From Clostridium sp. (lineage in GTDB: Bacteria > Bacillota > Clostridia > Lachnospirales > Lachnospiraceae), in contig JAMOZY010000019.1 of NCBI GenBank assembly GCA_023667695.1, positions 1-53,043 on the forward strand: 53,043 bases of DNA, in the 5' to 3' direction. Positions 9,419 to 19,020 of this stretch are shown here, in pieces (the stretch's first letter is position 1; each line of letters starts with the position of its first letter). A program made the translations under genes and the position numbers. The notes beneath the pieces are model-generated. The model was not told the origin of the DNA and ran no database searches. It worked only from the letters and a program-made list of their open reading frames with translations.

Positions 9419-10219
9419 TTATAAATGGAAATATTCCATGGCATAGGCAAGTCCGTCCTCATAGATGGATTTTGTCACAAACTCCACTGCGTTCTGCACA
9501 ATCTCCGGACTGCCTCCCATGGCTGCGCTGTGTGCCGCACCGGTCAGCATGGACAAATCATTGGTGCTGTCGCCAAATGCATAGCTGTTCTCATAGGGAA
9601 TCCGGAAATACTCCAGCAGATACTGAATACCCGTTCCCTTACTAAATCCCTGGGGTACGATTTCACACATACCATAGCCATCCGCCTGTCCCCGGTCAAT
9701 ATACTCGAATTTCCCCTGCAAAAAATCACGAAACACGCTTATGTCCTGCTCCAGGGGATACCATGCCGTGAATTTATCAAAATAAAACCGCTCATCCCCT
9801 ACATCCACCATCGGTCTGCCGTCCTGGGAAAAATAAGCCATTAATTCCGCCAGCTTTTCATTGTCCATCATGGCGGAATCATAACCATTCATATCTGCTG
9901 CCTCATACAATACCGCCATCCGGCAGGCTCTTGTTACCGTTACCGTTTCCCGGCAGATTTCCTTCGGAATCCGGTTCCGCAGCAATTCCCTGCCCTGGTA
10001 GTATATATTCGTGCCACAGCCACAAACATACCCGTCAAAGCCCAGCTCCCGAATCATAGGTTCAATATTCAGATATACCCGTCCGGTATTGACAAAGGCC
10101 AGATGCCCCTTCGCCCTTGCTCCGGCAATCGCCCGGCGGGTACTGTCCGGAATGGTACGGGTGCCGTCCTCCGTCAATATGGTACCGTCAATATCAAAAA
10201 ATAAAATACTGCGCTCCAC
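9419..10219 (-). CDS. Cof-type HAD-superfamily phosphatase (GTG start)
   Basis: A 266-residue HAD phosphatase. The GTG at 10219, preceded by GAGGTG with good spacing, is chosen over a longer frame to 10273 that would run into the terminator of the ABC operon. Motif I is FFDIDGTIL at residues 6-14. The C-terminal motif is FGDSTNDLSML. The cap domain between them is large, as in Cof-like sugar-phosphate phosphatases. It is a second HAD gene, unrelated in position to the one next to murF. It precedes the sensor-kinase gene by 40 bases and may be co-transcribed with it. Confidence 0.85.
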   Translation of the reverse strand: MERSILFFDIDGTILTEDGTRTIPDSTRRAIAGARAKGHLAFVNTGRVYLNIEPMIRELGFDGYVCGCGTNIYYQGRELLRNRIPKEICRETVTVTRACRMAVLYEAADMNGYDSAMMDNEKLAELMAYFSQDGRPMVDVGDERFYFDKFTAWYPLEQDISVFRDFLQGKFEYIDRGQADGYGMCEIVPQGFSKGTGIQYLLEYFRIPYENSYAFGDSTNDLSMLTGAAHSAAMGGSPEIVQNAVEFVTKSIYEDGLAYAMEYFHL

Positions 10220-10260
10220 GAAAATCACCTCATTATCGCTCAATAGGAATAGTATAACAC

Positions 10261-10297
10261 AAAAATCCTCCATATGAAATCTTTTCCATATGGAGGA
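10261..10297 (-). terminator. Rho-independent terminator of the ABC operon
   Basis: A perfect 11-bp stem (10266-10276 with 10287-10297) has a 10-base loop and is followed on the minus strand by a run of five T (10265-10261). It lies 10 bases after the permease stop, separating the ABC operon from the HAD gene. Confidence 0.8.
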
Positions 10298-10306
10298 CGC
10301 ATTTTA

Positions 10307-11641
10307 TTATTCATTCCGGATGGCAGCTAACGGACTGAGCTTCGTTGCCCGCTGTGCCGGAAAGAAGCCGGCCAGCATTCCAATCAGGGTCGAGAAGATA
10401 ATGGCAACCAGCACCAGCCAGAATGGGATAATGGAAAGCTTCGAACCTTCATAGCCCATGGCAGCCGGCAGAACCAGATTACAGAGGAAGGACAGCACAT
10501 AGCTGATGATTAAGCCCACAATTCCGCCGATAAATCCAATAAATGCCGCTTCTGTCAGGAACATGGTGCGGATATTGCCAAGGCTGCAGCCCAGCACCTT
10601 CATAACACCAATCTCTTTGGTACGCTCATAAATCGACATCATCATCGTATTGGCAATGCCGATAGCGGCTACAAAAAGAGAAATCGCTCCAATTCCACCT
10701 AAAACAGCCTCTACGATTAACAATTCCTGCTGTGCCGACTCAATCCACTCGGATTCACTATATGCCTCATATCCCATATCCGTAATTCCGGTCAGAACCT
10801 CTTCCACATAATCCAGGTCATCTACGGATACAATGGCAGTATCATAACAGAAAAACCGGTAGGGATTTCCATTCTTATCCGTAGGCTGGTTGGGAATCGC
10901 CTGTCCCCGGTAAGTGGTTTCCAGATATTTTTTCAGTGAATCGATATCGGTATAAATCCGCCAGCAATACTCGTTATAATCCTCCGGACCGCCCTCTACC
11001 AGACCGACGACCGGAAAGATATTTTTTCTTGTGGGCTGTTCTACATAATTTCCCTCCGAATCCATCACATAGCCGGATTCAAACTCGGTAAACAAGGTCC
11101 GATTCATCAAGTCAACATCTGCAAGCTCTTCTCCGTTGCTTTCATAATAGGGCGTATAATAACTGTTCGTATCATAAAAGTCACAGATTACACCATTTCC
11201 AATCAGCAATTCCATCTTCTTTGTGTTCGGCGCCGGCCTGGTACCGCCCTCCGCCACCGGAATCTTCGCCAGATACTCCTGGGAAACGCCATAAAGCTGT
11301 ACCCCGGTTTCATATTTTCCCTGGCTTATGATAACATAAGACTCCAGCTGCGGTGTGGCAGCCGTTACATGCTCCATCTGCAGGAATTCCTCCATGGTCT
11401 GGTCCGTCATCAAAAGAGAATCTTCACTTCCGCCCCAATTATAATTATATACCGTTATATCCGTCATACTGCCCTGAGAGGTAATTTCCCCAAGCATTGC
11501 ACTTTTTAATCCGATTCCCAGCGAAAGCATGACAACAATGGATGCAGTTCCAATCATAACACCCAGCACCGTTAATACGGTACGAACCTTCCGTTTCCAT
11601 AGATTCCCTGCACTCATTGCAATAATGTCAGAAAATCTCAT
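10307..11641 (-). CDS. MacB/FtsX-type ABC transporter permease
   Basis: A 444-residue permease with one N-terminal transmembrane helix, an extracytoplasmic domain of about 240 residues, and three C-terminal helices, the layout of MacB/FtsX-type permeases. The segment NTMMMSIYERTKEIGVMKVLGC after the second helix is the family signature, and the C-terminus ends with RATKLSPLAAIRNE. The ATG at 11641 has AAGGAG at proper spacing; a TTG two codons earlier is too close to it. It starts 2 bases after the stop of the CARDB-like partner gene. Such systems drive mechanotransmission or peptide/lipoprotein export. The substrate is unknown. Confidence 0.88.
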   Translation of the reverse strand: MRFSDIIAMSAGNLWKRKVRTVLTVLGVMIGTASIVVMLSLGIGLKSAMLGEITSQGSMTDITVYNYNWGGSEDSLLMTDQTMEEFLQMEHVTAATPQLESYVIISQGKYETGVQLYGVSQEYLAKIPVAEGGTRPAPNTKKMELLIGNGVICDFYDTNSYYTPYYESNGEELADVDLMNRTLFTEFESGYVMDSEGNYVEQPTRKNIFPVVGLVEGGPEDYNEYCWRIYTDIDSLKKYLETTYRGQAIPNQPTDKNGNPYRFFCYDTAIVSVDDLDYVEEVLTGITDMGYEAYSESEWIESAQQELLIVEAVLGGIGAISLFVAAIGIANTMMMSIYERTKEIGVMKVLGCSLGNIRTMFLTEAAFIGFIGGIVGLIISYVLSFLCNLVLPAAMGYEGSKLSIIPFWLVLVAIIFSTLIGMLAGFFPAQRATKLSPLAAIRNE

Positions 11642-11643
11642 GT

Positions 11644-13101
11644 TCAATTCTCCTTATCCATATCCGATAACAAATCCTCGTCTATTTCATCCTCTAAGGC
11701 CTCTGCTTCCTCTGCTTCCTTCCGTTTCTTTTGCTTTACCACAATCAGGATGACCACAACCGCAGTCACAACAAGCCCAACCAGAACACCGGCTGCAATC
11801 AGAATACCGGTTAGCGGTCCCGAAGCCGGTTCCTCCTCCGGCTCGTCCACGAAGAACTCCTCCCCCATTTCTTCCACAACAAATACCGTTACTTCACCCT
11901 CATAGGTACACTCTTCTCCTGCCGAGTCCTCGTAAGTCAGAATCAGCTTTACGTTACCGTCATCCTTAGTCAGCGCTACGCCGGTCACCATAACATCTGC
12001 ATAGCCGGTAGCGCCTGCTGCAATATTCCCTACAAAGGTTTCCTCACATTCGATGGAATCTCCTTCCAAACGCGCCTGTACATTAACCAGGGTACTCTTC
12101 CCCAGATTATTGATATTAAAGCTGACGCTTCCCTGGTCATAAACATGAATCGTATCCGGTGAAACCGTAATCTCCGTCACCTTGATTCTGGCCTCCTGAT
12201 AAACCGGAATGGAAATATTCTCTATGGATTCAAAGGGATTTGCCTGTCCATCCTCATAATTACAGGTCAGGGTCAGTACATAGGGCTTTGGCTCTAAGCT
12301 TGCCAGCGCAGACATTTCTATCGTAATATCCGCCGTCTTTCCAGAGCCTATGCTGGAAATAAACTGGGTACTGGAGCCGGAAGCCGGAAGGAATTCCCCG
12401 TTGGCTGTCTCCAGACTGATTTTCATATTGGATACCGCCGTCCGGCTGGATGTATTCTGCAAATGTAAGGTTAATGTGAAATCCTGTCCGGCCAATACCT
12501 TCTCCGGATTCGTTTCAAATCCGGTCACAATCACCCGGGGCGTCGATACTGCCGGTGTCTCTGTAGCCGGCGCCTCCGTAGCTTCCGTCGGTGCCGGGGC
12601 GCCCTCGAACTTCAGATTTACCGTCTTAATGACCGCATAAGCCACTCCATCCTTCACATATTCCACATGAAACTCCACCGCCTGATAGCCGGTGGCTACA
12701 TCGCTGCGAACGGTAAAGTTATAATTTGCCGTTAATTCCTTCGTGGTTTCATTGCCTTCCACTACCATATATGCCGCATCATTGGTTTCAAAGGGAAAAT
12801 TCTCGGAAATCATCGGTGATATACTGGTGATATAGCCATCGCCTTTCAGCTTTGCAACAAATCCAACGGTGGCCGTTTCTCCATACTTTGCAGCCGGTGC
12901 ATTCAGTCCGGTCAGCATAATATCGGAATCTCTGCCAATAGCTGCATTCTTGTCCGCATCCGATGCATCCCCTCCGGTCTGTGCCTGCAACACATAGCTT
13001 TGATTCTCCGGTGCAGAGAAGCCGCATACCGGAACCGCCAGCCATGCGCTCATGGCAATGCACCCGATTACTTTTCTTATCCATGCTCCATACGTTCTCA
13101 T
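11644..13101 (-). CDS. Exported CARDB-like membrane-anchored partner of the ABC system
   Basis: A 485-residue protein starting at the ATG at 13101 with a GAGGAGGAA ribosome binding site. A signal peptide occupies about residues 1-30. There is a Thr/Pro/Ala-rich linker near residue 180, at least two CARDB-like beta domains with phrases such as VSPDTIHVYDQGSVSF, an acidic stalk, a C-terminal transmembrane helix, and a charged cytoplasmic tail. This matches the COG1361-type proteins often encoded between a MacB-like ATPase and permease in Clostridia. It probably acts on the cell surface as an accessory to the transporter. It follows the ATPase stop by 4 bases. Confidence 0.75.
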   Translation of the reverse strand: MRTYGAWIRKVIGCIAMSAWLAVPVCGFSAPENQSYVLQAQTGGDASDADKNAAIGRDSDIMLTGLNAPAAKYGETATVGFVAKLKGDGYITSISPMISENFPFETNDAAYMVVEGNETTKELTANYNFTVRSDVATGYQAVEFHVEYVKDGVAYAVIKTVNLKFEGAPAPTEATEAPATETPAVSTPRVIVTGFETNPEKVLAGQDFTLTLHLQNTSSRTAVSNMKISLETANGEFLPASGSSTQFISSIGSGKTADITIEMSALASLEPKPYVLTLTCNYEDGQANPFESIENISIPVYQEARIKVTEITVSPDTIHVYDQGSVSFNINNLGKSTLVNVQARLEGDSIECEETFVGNIAAGATGYADVMVTGVALTKDDGNVKLILTYEDSAGEECTYEGEVTVFVVEEMGEEFFVDEPEEEPASGPLTGILIAAGVLVGLVVTAVVVILIVVKQKKRKEAEEAEALEDEIDEDLLSDMDKEN

Positions 13102-13105
13102 TCTT

Positions 13106-13843
13106 TTATTCCTCCTCACCCACTGTGACACCGTTTTTCCATTTGGAAGTATTATCTTCAATCTCTGTAATCCTGCCGTCCTTAATATGTATAATCCGGT
13201 CTGCATAAGAGGCCAGCTGATTATCATGGGTTACCATGACCAATGTCTTTCGGTGCTTATTCACTACATTCCGCATCAGCTTCATCATCTCCGCTGATGT
13301 AACGGAATCCAGATTACCGGTGGGTTCATCTGCAAATACGATATCCGGATTCAGGACCAATGCCCTTGCCATGCCAACCCGCTGCTGCTGACCGCCGGAC
13401 ATCTGATTCGGCCGATGCTTTTTGTGCTTCTCCAGTCCTACCAGCTTAATCATCCGCTCCGCCCGCTTCATCCGTTCCTTCTTCGGTATGCCGCGAAAGC
13501 TAAGGGGCAGCGCCACATTCTCAATAGCATTCATGGTTCCCATCAGATTAAAGGACTGAAAAATAAACCCCACATGCTCTCGGCGAAAGGTAACCAATTG
13601 ATTCTCGTTCAGCTTTTCAATATGCTTCCCCCGAATGGCAATCTGTCCCTTCGTAGGATGCTCCAGTCCCGCCAGCATATTCAGCAGGGTGGACTTACCG
13701 GAGCCGGATGTACCTACAATGGCACAAAACTCTCCTTCATATACCTTGAAGGATACTCCATTCAATGCCCGGACCTTATTGGTCCCAATCTTATAGATTT
13801 TATACAGGTCCTCCACCTCTACAACTACGTTCTGCTCGTCCAA
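13106..13843 (-). CDS. MacB/LolD-type ABC transporter ATPase (TTG start)
   Basis: A 245-residue ATPase that powers the permease encoded downstream. Walker A is GTSGSGKST, the signature is MSGGQQQR, Walker B is DIVFADEPTGNLDS, and the switch His lies in MVTHD. The Q-loop region reads IFQSFNLMGTMNAIENV, as in LolD/MacB. The start appears to be a TTG at 13843, since GGAGGAGGG sits just upstream and the N-terminus aligns well with family members. It heads a three-gene operon. A TATACT -10-like box (13966-13961 on the minus strand) lies upstream, but I cannot find a convincing -35. Confidence 0.93.
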   Translation of the reverse strand: MDEQNVVVEVEDLYKIYKIGTNKVRALNGVSFKVYEGEFCAIVGTSGSGKSTLLNMLAGLEHPTKGQIAIRGKHIEKLNENQLVTFRREHVGFIFQSFNLMGTMNAIENVALPLSFRGIPKKERMKRAERMIKLVGLEKHKKHRPNQMSGGQQQRVGMARALVLNPDIVFADEPTGNLDSVTSAEMMKLMRNVVNKHRKTLVMVTHDNQLASYADRIIHIKDGRITEIEDNTSKWKNGVTVGEEE

Positions 13844-14022
13844 CCGCTTCCCTCCTCCTGCTTCTCTGTCCTGTCATCCAAACAGCGCCTAGCTTCTGCT
13901 GCATCCGGTTTGTTTGGCGATTCCACACTTGCTTTCTCACCGGAATTTCCTTCATCTGGTAGTATAGCACAGTTTCTCCACACAAGATATAGTAGAAAAC
14001 GCTTAATAATCTTAACTTTTTC

Positions 14023-14901
14023 TTACAGCCATTGCTTATATTTTGACTCCTCATCCAGAAATACCACGCCAATAATGCCGGTACCCGTATGGGCGCCAAT
14101 GGCACAGCCTACAAAATTCTCAAGAAAGCGTACCTCCCCGTAAGCCTCCCTTATCCTTTCTTCCACCTGCTTCATGGTGCCATAATCATCTCCGTGACAG
14201 ATTCCATATAACTGTTCCCCCGGATTTTCACATACCTCTCCAATCATTTCTACAATCCTTCGCAGAGACTTGCTCCGTCCCCGTACCTTCTCGATTGCCT
14301 TTAGGGAACCATTCTCATCCATATGAATAATCGGCTTAATATCCAGCACACCGCCTACCACCATGCTGGTCCGGCTTAGCCGGCCGCCCTTATACAGATA
14401 TTCCAGAGTCTGTACCGTAATCAGATGCTTCATATGCTCCCGGTGATACTCCAGAGCCGCAATGACAGTGTCCTTATCTGCTCCATGCTCCTGCATGACC
14501 AAAGCATAATACACCAGAAGGCCAAAGCCCATGGAGGCGCATTTCGAATCCACAATCGTCATATCCCACTCCGGGAATTCCTCCACCAGTTCCTCCTTCG
14601 CCATACGGGCTGCATTGAAGGTGCCGGCAAGACCAGTGGAAAAGCATACATAAATGACGGATTCTCCCTCCTCCGCATAAGGCCGGAAATGCTCCAGAAA
14701 CATGTGGGTATTGATGTGATAGGTAGAAATCTCCATGTTTTCCCGCTGCTTCTGATAAAATTCTTCCGGAAATATAGTTTCGCCATCATAATAGTCCACG
14801 CCTTCTACGACTACGGGCGTCGGAATGACATGAAGCTTATATTTCTCTATGATTTCCTTCGGCATGTCCGTTGCCGAATCCGTAATAATCGTATAACTCA
14901 T
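14023..14901 (-). CDS. DegV family fatty-acid-binding protein
   Basis: A 292-residue DegV protein, a family shown elsewhere to bind fatty acids, in Firmicutes often for the fatty-acid kinase FakA. The N-terminus TDSATDMP is the hallmark. The conserved STGLAGTFNAA and KYLYKGGRLSR-like (LEYLYKGGRLSR) stretches of the ligand pocket are present. The ATG follows AGGAGAG. It lies 63 bases after nadE and 179 bases before the ABC operon. No fakA homologue is in the window. Confidence 0.9.
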   Translation of the reverse strand: MSYTIITDSATDMPKEIIEKYKLHVIPTPVVVEGVDYYDGETIFPEEFYQKQRENMEISTYHINTHMFLEHFRPYAEEGESVIYVCFSTGLAGTFNAARMAKEELVEEFPEWDMTIVDSKCASMGFGLLVYYALVMQEHGADKDTVIAALEYHREHMKHLITVQTLEYLYKGGRLSRTSMVVGGVLDIKPIIHMDENGSLKAIEKVRGRSKSLRRIVEMIGEVCENPGEQLYGICHGDDYGTMKQVEERIREAYGEVRFLENFVGCAIGAHTGTGIIGVVFLDEESKYKQWL

Positions 14902-14964
14902 TTGCTCTCCTATCTGTTTCTTCCAGTTCCGTTCTCGATTCTTCTCTTTATTCTATCCGGAATT

Positions 14965-16881
14965 CTATTCCTTTAAGCACTCCAGCTCCTGCATCCATAA
15001 GCTGACACTGGCATCACTCGGCATCCGCCAGTCGCCCCGGGGCGATAAGGCAACCGTACCTACTTTGGGGCCGTCAGGTACGCAGGAACGCTTGAACTGC
15101 TGGCTGAAAAACCGCCAATAGAACTTCTTCAGCCATTTTAAAATCATCTCCGTTTCATATGTCTCCCGAAATGCCTGCCGGGCAAGCCGGTATATCTTGG
15201 CTGGGGAAAAGCCAAACCGCATCATATAGTACAGGAAGAAGTCATGCAGCTCATAAGGTCCCACCACATCCTCCGTCTTTTGTACAATCTGTCCATCCTC
15301 CGCCGGAAGCAGCTCCGGACTAACCGGAGTATCCAGTACATCCAGCAGCACCTGCCGGAGAGAATCCGAACCACAGGTATCTGCAACATATCGTACCAGA
15401 TGGCGCACCAGTGTTTTTGGAATGGAAGCATTCACGGCATACATAGACATATGGTCCCCATTATAGGTTGCCCAGCCAAGTGCCAGCTCGGATAAATCAC
15501 CGGTTCCAATCACAAGACCATTGGTCTGATTCGCCATATCCATCAGAATCTGCGTCCGTTCCCTTGCCTGGCTGTTCTCATAGGTAATATCATGAATGCG
15601 CTTATCATGTCCGATATCCGTAAAATGCTGGTCCACAGCCTTTACAATGCTGATTTCCCTCAGGGTAATCCCCAAAGCCTCCCCCATAGCCAGTGCGTTC
15701 CGGTAGGTCCGGTCCGTCGTGCCATAGCCCGGCATGGTGATTCCAAGAATATTTTTATGCTCCAGCCCTGCCAGTGCAAAGGCTCTTGCCGTTACCAGAA
15801 GGGCAAGGGTAGAATCCAGTCCTCCGGACAATCCTATGACCGCTCCCTGGCTGTTGGTATGCAAAAGGCGTTTCTTCAGTCCCATGGCCTGTAGGGTAAA
15901 TATCTCCTCACAACGCTCTGTCCGTTCTGCTGGATTCGCCGGAATAAACGGTGTCCGGGCAAAGGTTCGGGTTAATTCCGTCTCCTCCAATGCCATATCA
16001 AAATCCACAATTTTGTAGTTTTCTGCCCTGTTGAATTCATAGGTATTCATCCGACGGCGTTCTGCCGACAGCTTATGGATATCAATTTCCGTAACAATCA
16101 TTTCATTGGTAAACCGTCTGCTTTCTGCAAGCATGGTTCCATTCTCACTAATCATGTTGTGGGCGCTGAATACCACATCTGTCGTAGATTCCCCCTCGCC
16201 TGCATCTGCATAGATATAAGCGCTGACCGTCCGGGCTGCCTGGGCGCTGACCAACTGCCTCCGGTATCCCTCCTTTGCCGTCACCTCCACACTGGCAGAG
16301 GGATTGCAGATAACGGTTGCACCTGCCATGGTATGCTCCACAGACGGCGGATTCGGCACCCAAAGGTCCTCACATATTTCGCATCCAAGGATAAATTCCG
16401 GCAGTTGTCTGCACCGGAATAACAACCGGATTCCAAAAGGCACCGTCTGTCCCTCGATGGATAGCATTCTGACCTCCGGATTTCCCTTTGCAAAATGCCG
16501 TGCCTCGTAAAATTCCGAATAATTGGGCAGACAGGTCTTTGGAATCATGCCCAACAGTTTTCCTCCTCCAAAAAATGCCGCCGTATTATAAAGCTTACAG
16601 TCTACCGAAACCGGAAGTCCAAGCATGACATAGATTGGCAATTGTTCGGTTTCCTTCATCACCCAGAGCAGTCCCTGTAATGCCCCCTCCAGCAGAACAC
16701 TCTGTAAAAACAAATCCCCACAGGTATATCCGGTCATACAAAGCTCCGGCAATACCAACAGCTTCACACCCTGATTGGCAGCCTTTTGAATCTCGGTCAG
16801 AATCTGCTGCCGGTTATATTCACAGTCTGCCACCCTGATGCACGGGGTCGCTGCTGCAACCTTAATGTATCCATCCTTCAT
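14965..16881 (-). CDS. nadE: Glutamine-dependent NAD+ synthetase
   Basis: A 638-residue two-domain enzyme that makes NAD+ from deamido-NAD+, using ammonia released from glutamine. The N-terminal nitrilase-type domain shows the Glu-Lys-Cys triad in LPELCMTG, IPKTCLPNYSEFYE and GCEICEDLW. The C-terminal synthetase domain has the PP-loop GLSGGLDST and the downstream GTGDLSELALGW segment. The length matches the Clostridial and mycobacterial long form. It is preceded by a strong hairpin that separates it from dapB, so it is likely its own unit with degV. Confidence 0.95.
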   Translation of the reverse strand: MKDGYIKVAAATPCIRVADCEYNRQQILTEIQKAANQGVKLLVLPELCMTGYTCGDLFLQSVLLEGALQGLLWVMKETEQLPIYVMLGLPVSVDCKLYNTAAFFGGGKLLGMIPKTCLPNYSEFYEARHFAKGNPEVRMLSIEGQTVPFGIRLLFRCRQLPEFILGCEICEDLWVPNPPSVEHTMAGATVICNPSASVEVTAKEGYRRQLVSAQAARTVSAYIYADAGEGESTTDVVFSAHNMISENGTMLAESRRFTNEMIVTEIDIHKLSAERRRMNTYEFNRAENYKIVDFDMALEETELTRTFARTPFIPANPAERTERCEEIFTLQAMGLKKRLLHTNSQGAVIGLSGGLDSTLALLVTARAFALAGLEHKNILGITMPGYGTTDRTYRNALAMGEALGITLREISIVKAVDQHFTDIGHDKRIHDITYENSQARERTQILMDMANQTNGLVIGTGDLSELALGWATYNGDHMSMYAVNASIPKTLVRHLVRYVADTCGSDSLRQVLLDVLDTPVSPELLPAEDGQIVQKTEDVVGPYELHDFFLYYMMRFGFSPAKIYRLARQAFRETYETEMILKWLKKFYWRFFSQQFKRSCVPDGPKVGTVALSPRGDWRMPSDASVSLWMQELECLKE

Positions 16882-16930
16882 TGTTATTCCTCACTTTTCT
16901 ACAACCATTTGATTCTATCTATTTTAATAC

Positions 16931-16971
16931 AAATCAGCCGTATCTGCAACTGACAGATACGGCTGATTTTT
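16931..16971 (-). terminator. Strong hairpin between dapB and nadE
   Basis: A perfect 16-bp stem (16931-16946 with 16954-16969) has a 7-base loop. On the plus strand it is followed by five T; on the minus strand by TTTGTATT. It therefore probably ends the dapA-dapB transcript despite an imperfect U-tract. A smaller hairpin (16996-17014, 6-bp stem) lies between it and dapB. Confidence 0.65.
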
Positions 16972-17038
16972 GACAACAACCTGCTGCATGGCTGACGGAC
17001 AATCCAACTGTCCGAGCGACAAAATCCCTATAAGGAAA

Positions 17039-17794
17039 TCATGCAATCACATCACTCATATTATAAAGGCCCGGTGCCTTACCCGCCAGGAACTTTCCTG
17101 CTTCTACCGCTCCCTTGGCAAATACAGCCTTGCTATATGCGGTATGCTTAATTTCAATCACCTCATCCGTTCCGGCAAAAATCACTTCATGTTCTCCCAC
17201 GATTGTACCTCCACGGACAGCAGAAATACCTAATTCCTTTCCATTCCGCTTTTCTCTGCGCTGGCTGCGGTCATAGATGTACTCATACCTGTGTTCCATG
17301 GCTTCGTTGATGGAGTCTGCCAGTGCAATGGCAGTTCCCGATGGCGCGTCCAGCTTCTGATTATGATGCTTCTCCACAATCTCAATATCATAGCCGGCCG
17401 GTGCAAAGACCTTTGCCGCATCCTGCAGCAGCTTCATAATGGTATTGATTCCCAAAGACATATTCGCAGACTTCAGAACTGCCACCTGCTTCGCTGCAGC
17501 TTCTACATGGGCCAGCTGTCCTTCGGATAAACCAGTGGTACATAATACGACCGGAATCTGCTTTTCCACAGCATAATCCAACAGCCCATCCACTGCTCCG
17601 GCAGTGGAAAAATCAATGATAACATCTGCTTGTATATCACAGGCTGTAATATCAGAAAACACCGGGTAAGGATTCGTTCCATTGTCCTGTATGTCAATGC
17701 CTGCTGCCAGCTCCGTCTGAGCATCTTCTGCTACAATACCGGAAATCACCTGTCCCATTTTCCCGTTACAACCATGCATTATTATCCTTATCAT
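17039..17794 (-). CDS. dapB: 4-hydroxy-tetrahydrodipicolinate reductase
   Basis: A 251-residue enzyme catalysing the NAD(P)H-dependent second step of the dedicated lysine/diaminopimelate pathway. The Rossmann start is MIRIIMHGCNGKMGQ. The catalytic region EIVEKHHNQKLDAPSGTA contains the conserved HH and Lys. FAGTDEVIEIKHTAYSK is the conserved C-terminal segment. The ATG has an AGGAGG site and follows dapA by 15 bases, so both are under the lysine riboswitch upstream of dapA. Confidence 0.96.
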   Translation of the reverse strand: MIRIIMHGCNGKMGQVISGIVAEDAQTELAAGIDIQDNGTNPYPVFSDITACDIQADVIIDFSTAGAVDGLLDYAVEKQIPVVLCTTGLSEGQLAHVEAAAKQVAVLKSANMSLGINTIMKLLQDAAKVFAPAGYDIEIVEKHHNQKLDAPSGTAIALADSINEAMEHRYEYIYDRSQRREKRNGKELGISAVRGGTIVGEHEVIFAGTDEVIEIKHTAYSKAVFAKGAVEAGKFLAGKAPGLYNMSDVIA

Positions 17795-17809
17795 GCTTAT
17801 TTCCTCCTG

Positions 17810-18694
17810 TCAAATAATCCCGTACTCCGTCATTGCCTTCCGTAAGCGTTCTACATTCTGCGGCTCCATTTCCGTCATCGGCATCCGCAGGGTTCCGCCA
17901 CATAAGCCCATTAATTCTACTGCCTTTTTCACCGGAATCGGATTCACTTCACAGAACAGGGCATTGCACAGATTAATTGCCTTTAGCTGTAATTCCAGGG
18001 AGCCTTGCCGGTCACCCTCCAAATACTTCTTTACCAGCAGATGGGTATCCTTTGGAATCACATTGGAGGTAACGGAAATCACGCCCTTGCCGCCCAGGGA
18101 AAGAATTGGCACAATCTGGTCATCATTACCGGAATACAAATCAATACAGCCCTCTGCCAGACTCATCAGCTTGGCAACCTGTGAAATATTACCGCTTGCT
18201 TCCTTAATTGCTACGATATTTTCTACATTTTTTGCCAGCTCCACCGCAGTTTCCGGCTGAATATTACATCCGGTACGGCTTGGCACATTGTACATAATGA
18301 TTGGAAGCTTTACCGAATTGGCAATCGTCGTATAATGGGCAATCAGACCCTTTTGCGTTGCCTTATTGTAATATGGGGTAACCACCAGTAAGGCATCCGC
18401 GCCGTATTTTTCTGCTTCTGTTGACAGATAAACCGCCGTTTCCGTACAGTTGGAGCCGGTTCCTGCCACCACCGGAATTCTGCCGTCAACATATTCCACA
18501 CACTTCTGTATACATTCCAAATGCTCCTCATGGGTCAGGGTGGAAGCCTCCCCGGTGGTACCGCAGATAATGATTGCATCCGTACCATTCTCAACCTGAA
18601 AATCCACTAATTCCTTTAACTTACCAAAATCCACGGCACCATCCTTCTGAAATGGTGTCACCAACGCAACGCCTGCTCCTTCAAAAATTGACAT
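17810..18694 (-). CDS. dapA: 4-hydroxy-tetrahydrodipicolinate synthase
   Basis: A 294-residue TIM-barrel aldolase that condenses pyruvate with aspartate semialdehyde. The Schiff-base Lys lies in IVAIKEASG, the Tyr in IMYNVPSRTG, and GTTGEASTLT is the conserved N-terminal loop. The ATG at 18694 has AAGGAGG at ideal spacing. A longer frame to 18784 would read through the riboswitch expression platform and is rejected. It is first in a dapA-dapB operon controlled by an L-box. Confidence 0.96.
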   Translation of the reverse strand: MSIFEGAGVALVTPFQKDGAVDFGKLKELVDFQVENGTDAIIICGTTGEASTLTHEEHLECIQKCVEYVDGRIPVVAGTGSNCTETAVYLSTEAEKYGADALLVVTPYYNKATQKGLIAHYTTIANSVKLPIIMYNVPSRTGCNIQPETAVELAKNVENIVAIKEASGNISQVAKLMSLAEGCIDLYSGNDDQIVPILSLGGKGVISVTSNVIPKDTHLLVKKYLEGDRQGSLELQLKAINLCNALFCEVNPIPVKKAVELMGLCGGTLRMPMTEMEPQNVERLRKAMTEYGII

Positions 18695-18785
18695 CTTATC
18701 GTTTCCTCCTTCACATAATCCAGTAGTGGGACCTCTCATATCATACCGTAAATCCACCGCCAGCCCTTCTGCCTTCCATGCCATA

Positions 18786-18811
18786 CGAAAAGGCCGGCAT
18801 GGAAGCCGACC
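18786..18811 (-). terminator. Riboswitch terminator hairpin before dapA
   Basis: On the minus strand a 7-bp stem (18811-18805 with 18798-18792, one G-U pair) has a six-base loop and is followed by TTTT. Its loop and inner arm can instead pair with 18782-18771 (11 of 12 positions), a mutually exclusive hairpin that could act as antiterminator. Confidence 0.7.
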
Positions 18812-18837
18812 TAAATTCTACATAGCCTGTAGTCATT

Positions 18838-18999
18838 CCAGTAGCCCTCCATCTTACGATGACAGTCATACAGTTATTCACTGTATGCCCAGAAGCTTAT
18901 CCATAAGGGGATAAGTCCTTCGGCAAGCCTTCCTTTCCCTTTCTTCCTCCGCACCTTACTGCGTCCAAAAGCTACTTTTAAGTCCTGCGCCTCTACTTT
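18838..18999 (-). promoter_or_regulatory. Lysine riboswitch (L-box)
   Basis: The minus-strand leader contains the conserved L-box blocks in order: AGTAGAGGCGC, AGTAGC, GGCTTGCCGAAG, a loop-capped stem around GGATAAG, and CTGTCAT with GGAGGGCTACT closing the P1 stem against AGTAG. It occupies most of the 391-base gap between cobO and dapA and is followed by a terminator. Lysine binding is expected to favour termination and so lower dapA-dapB expression. Confidence 0.92.
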
Positions 19000-19020
19000 T
19001 CACATTATTTTGCTATATTT

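Noticed and set aside
18695-18784. Thirty extra N-terminal residues for dapA
   Set aside because: They would be translated from the riboswitch expression platform and do not belong to the conserved DapA fold; the ATG at 18694 has an ideal ribosome binding site.
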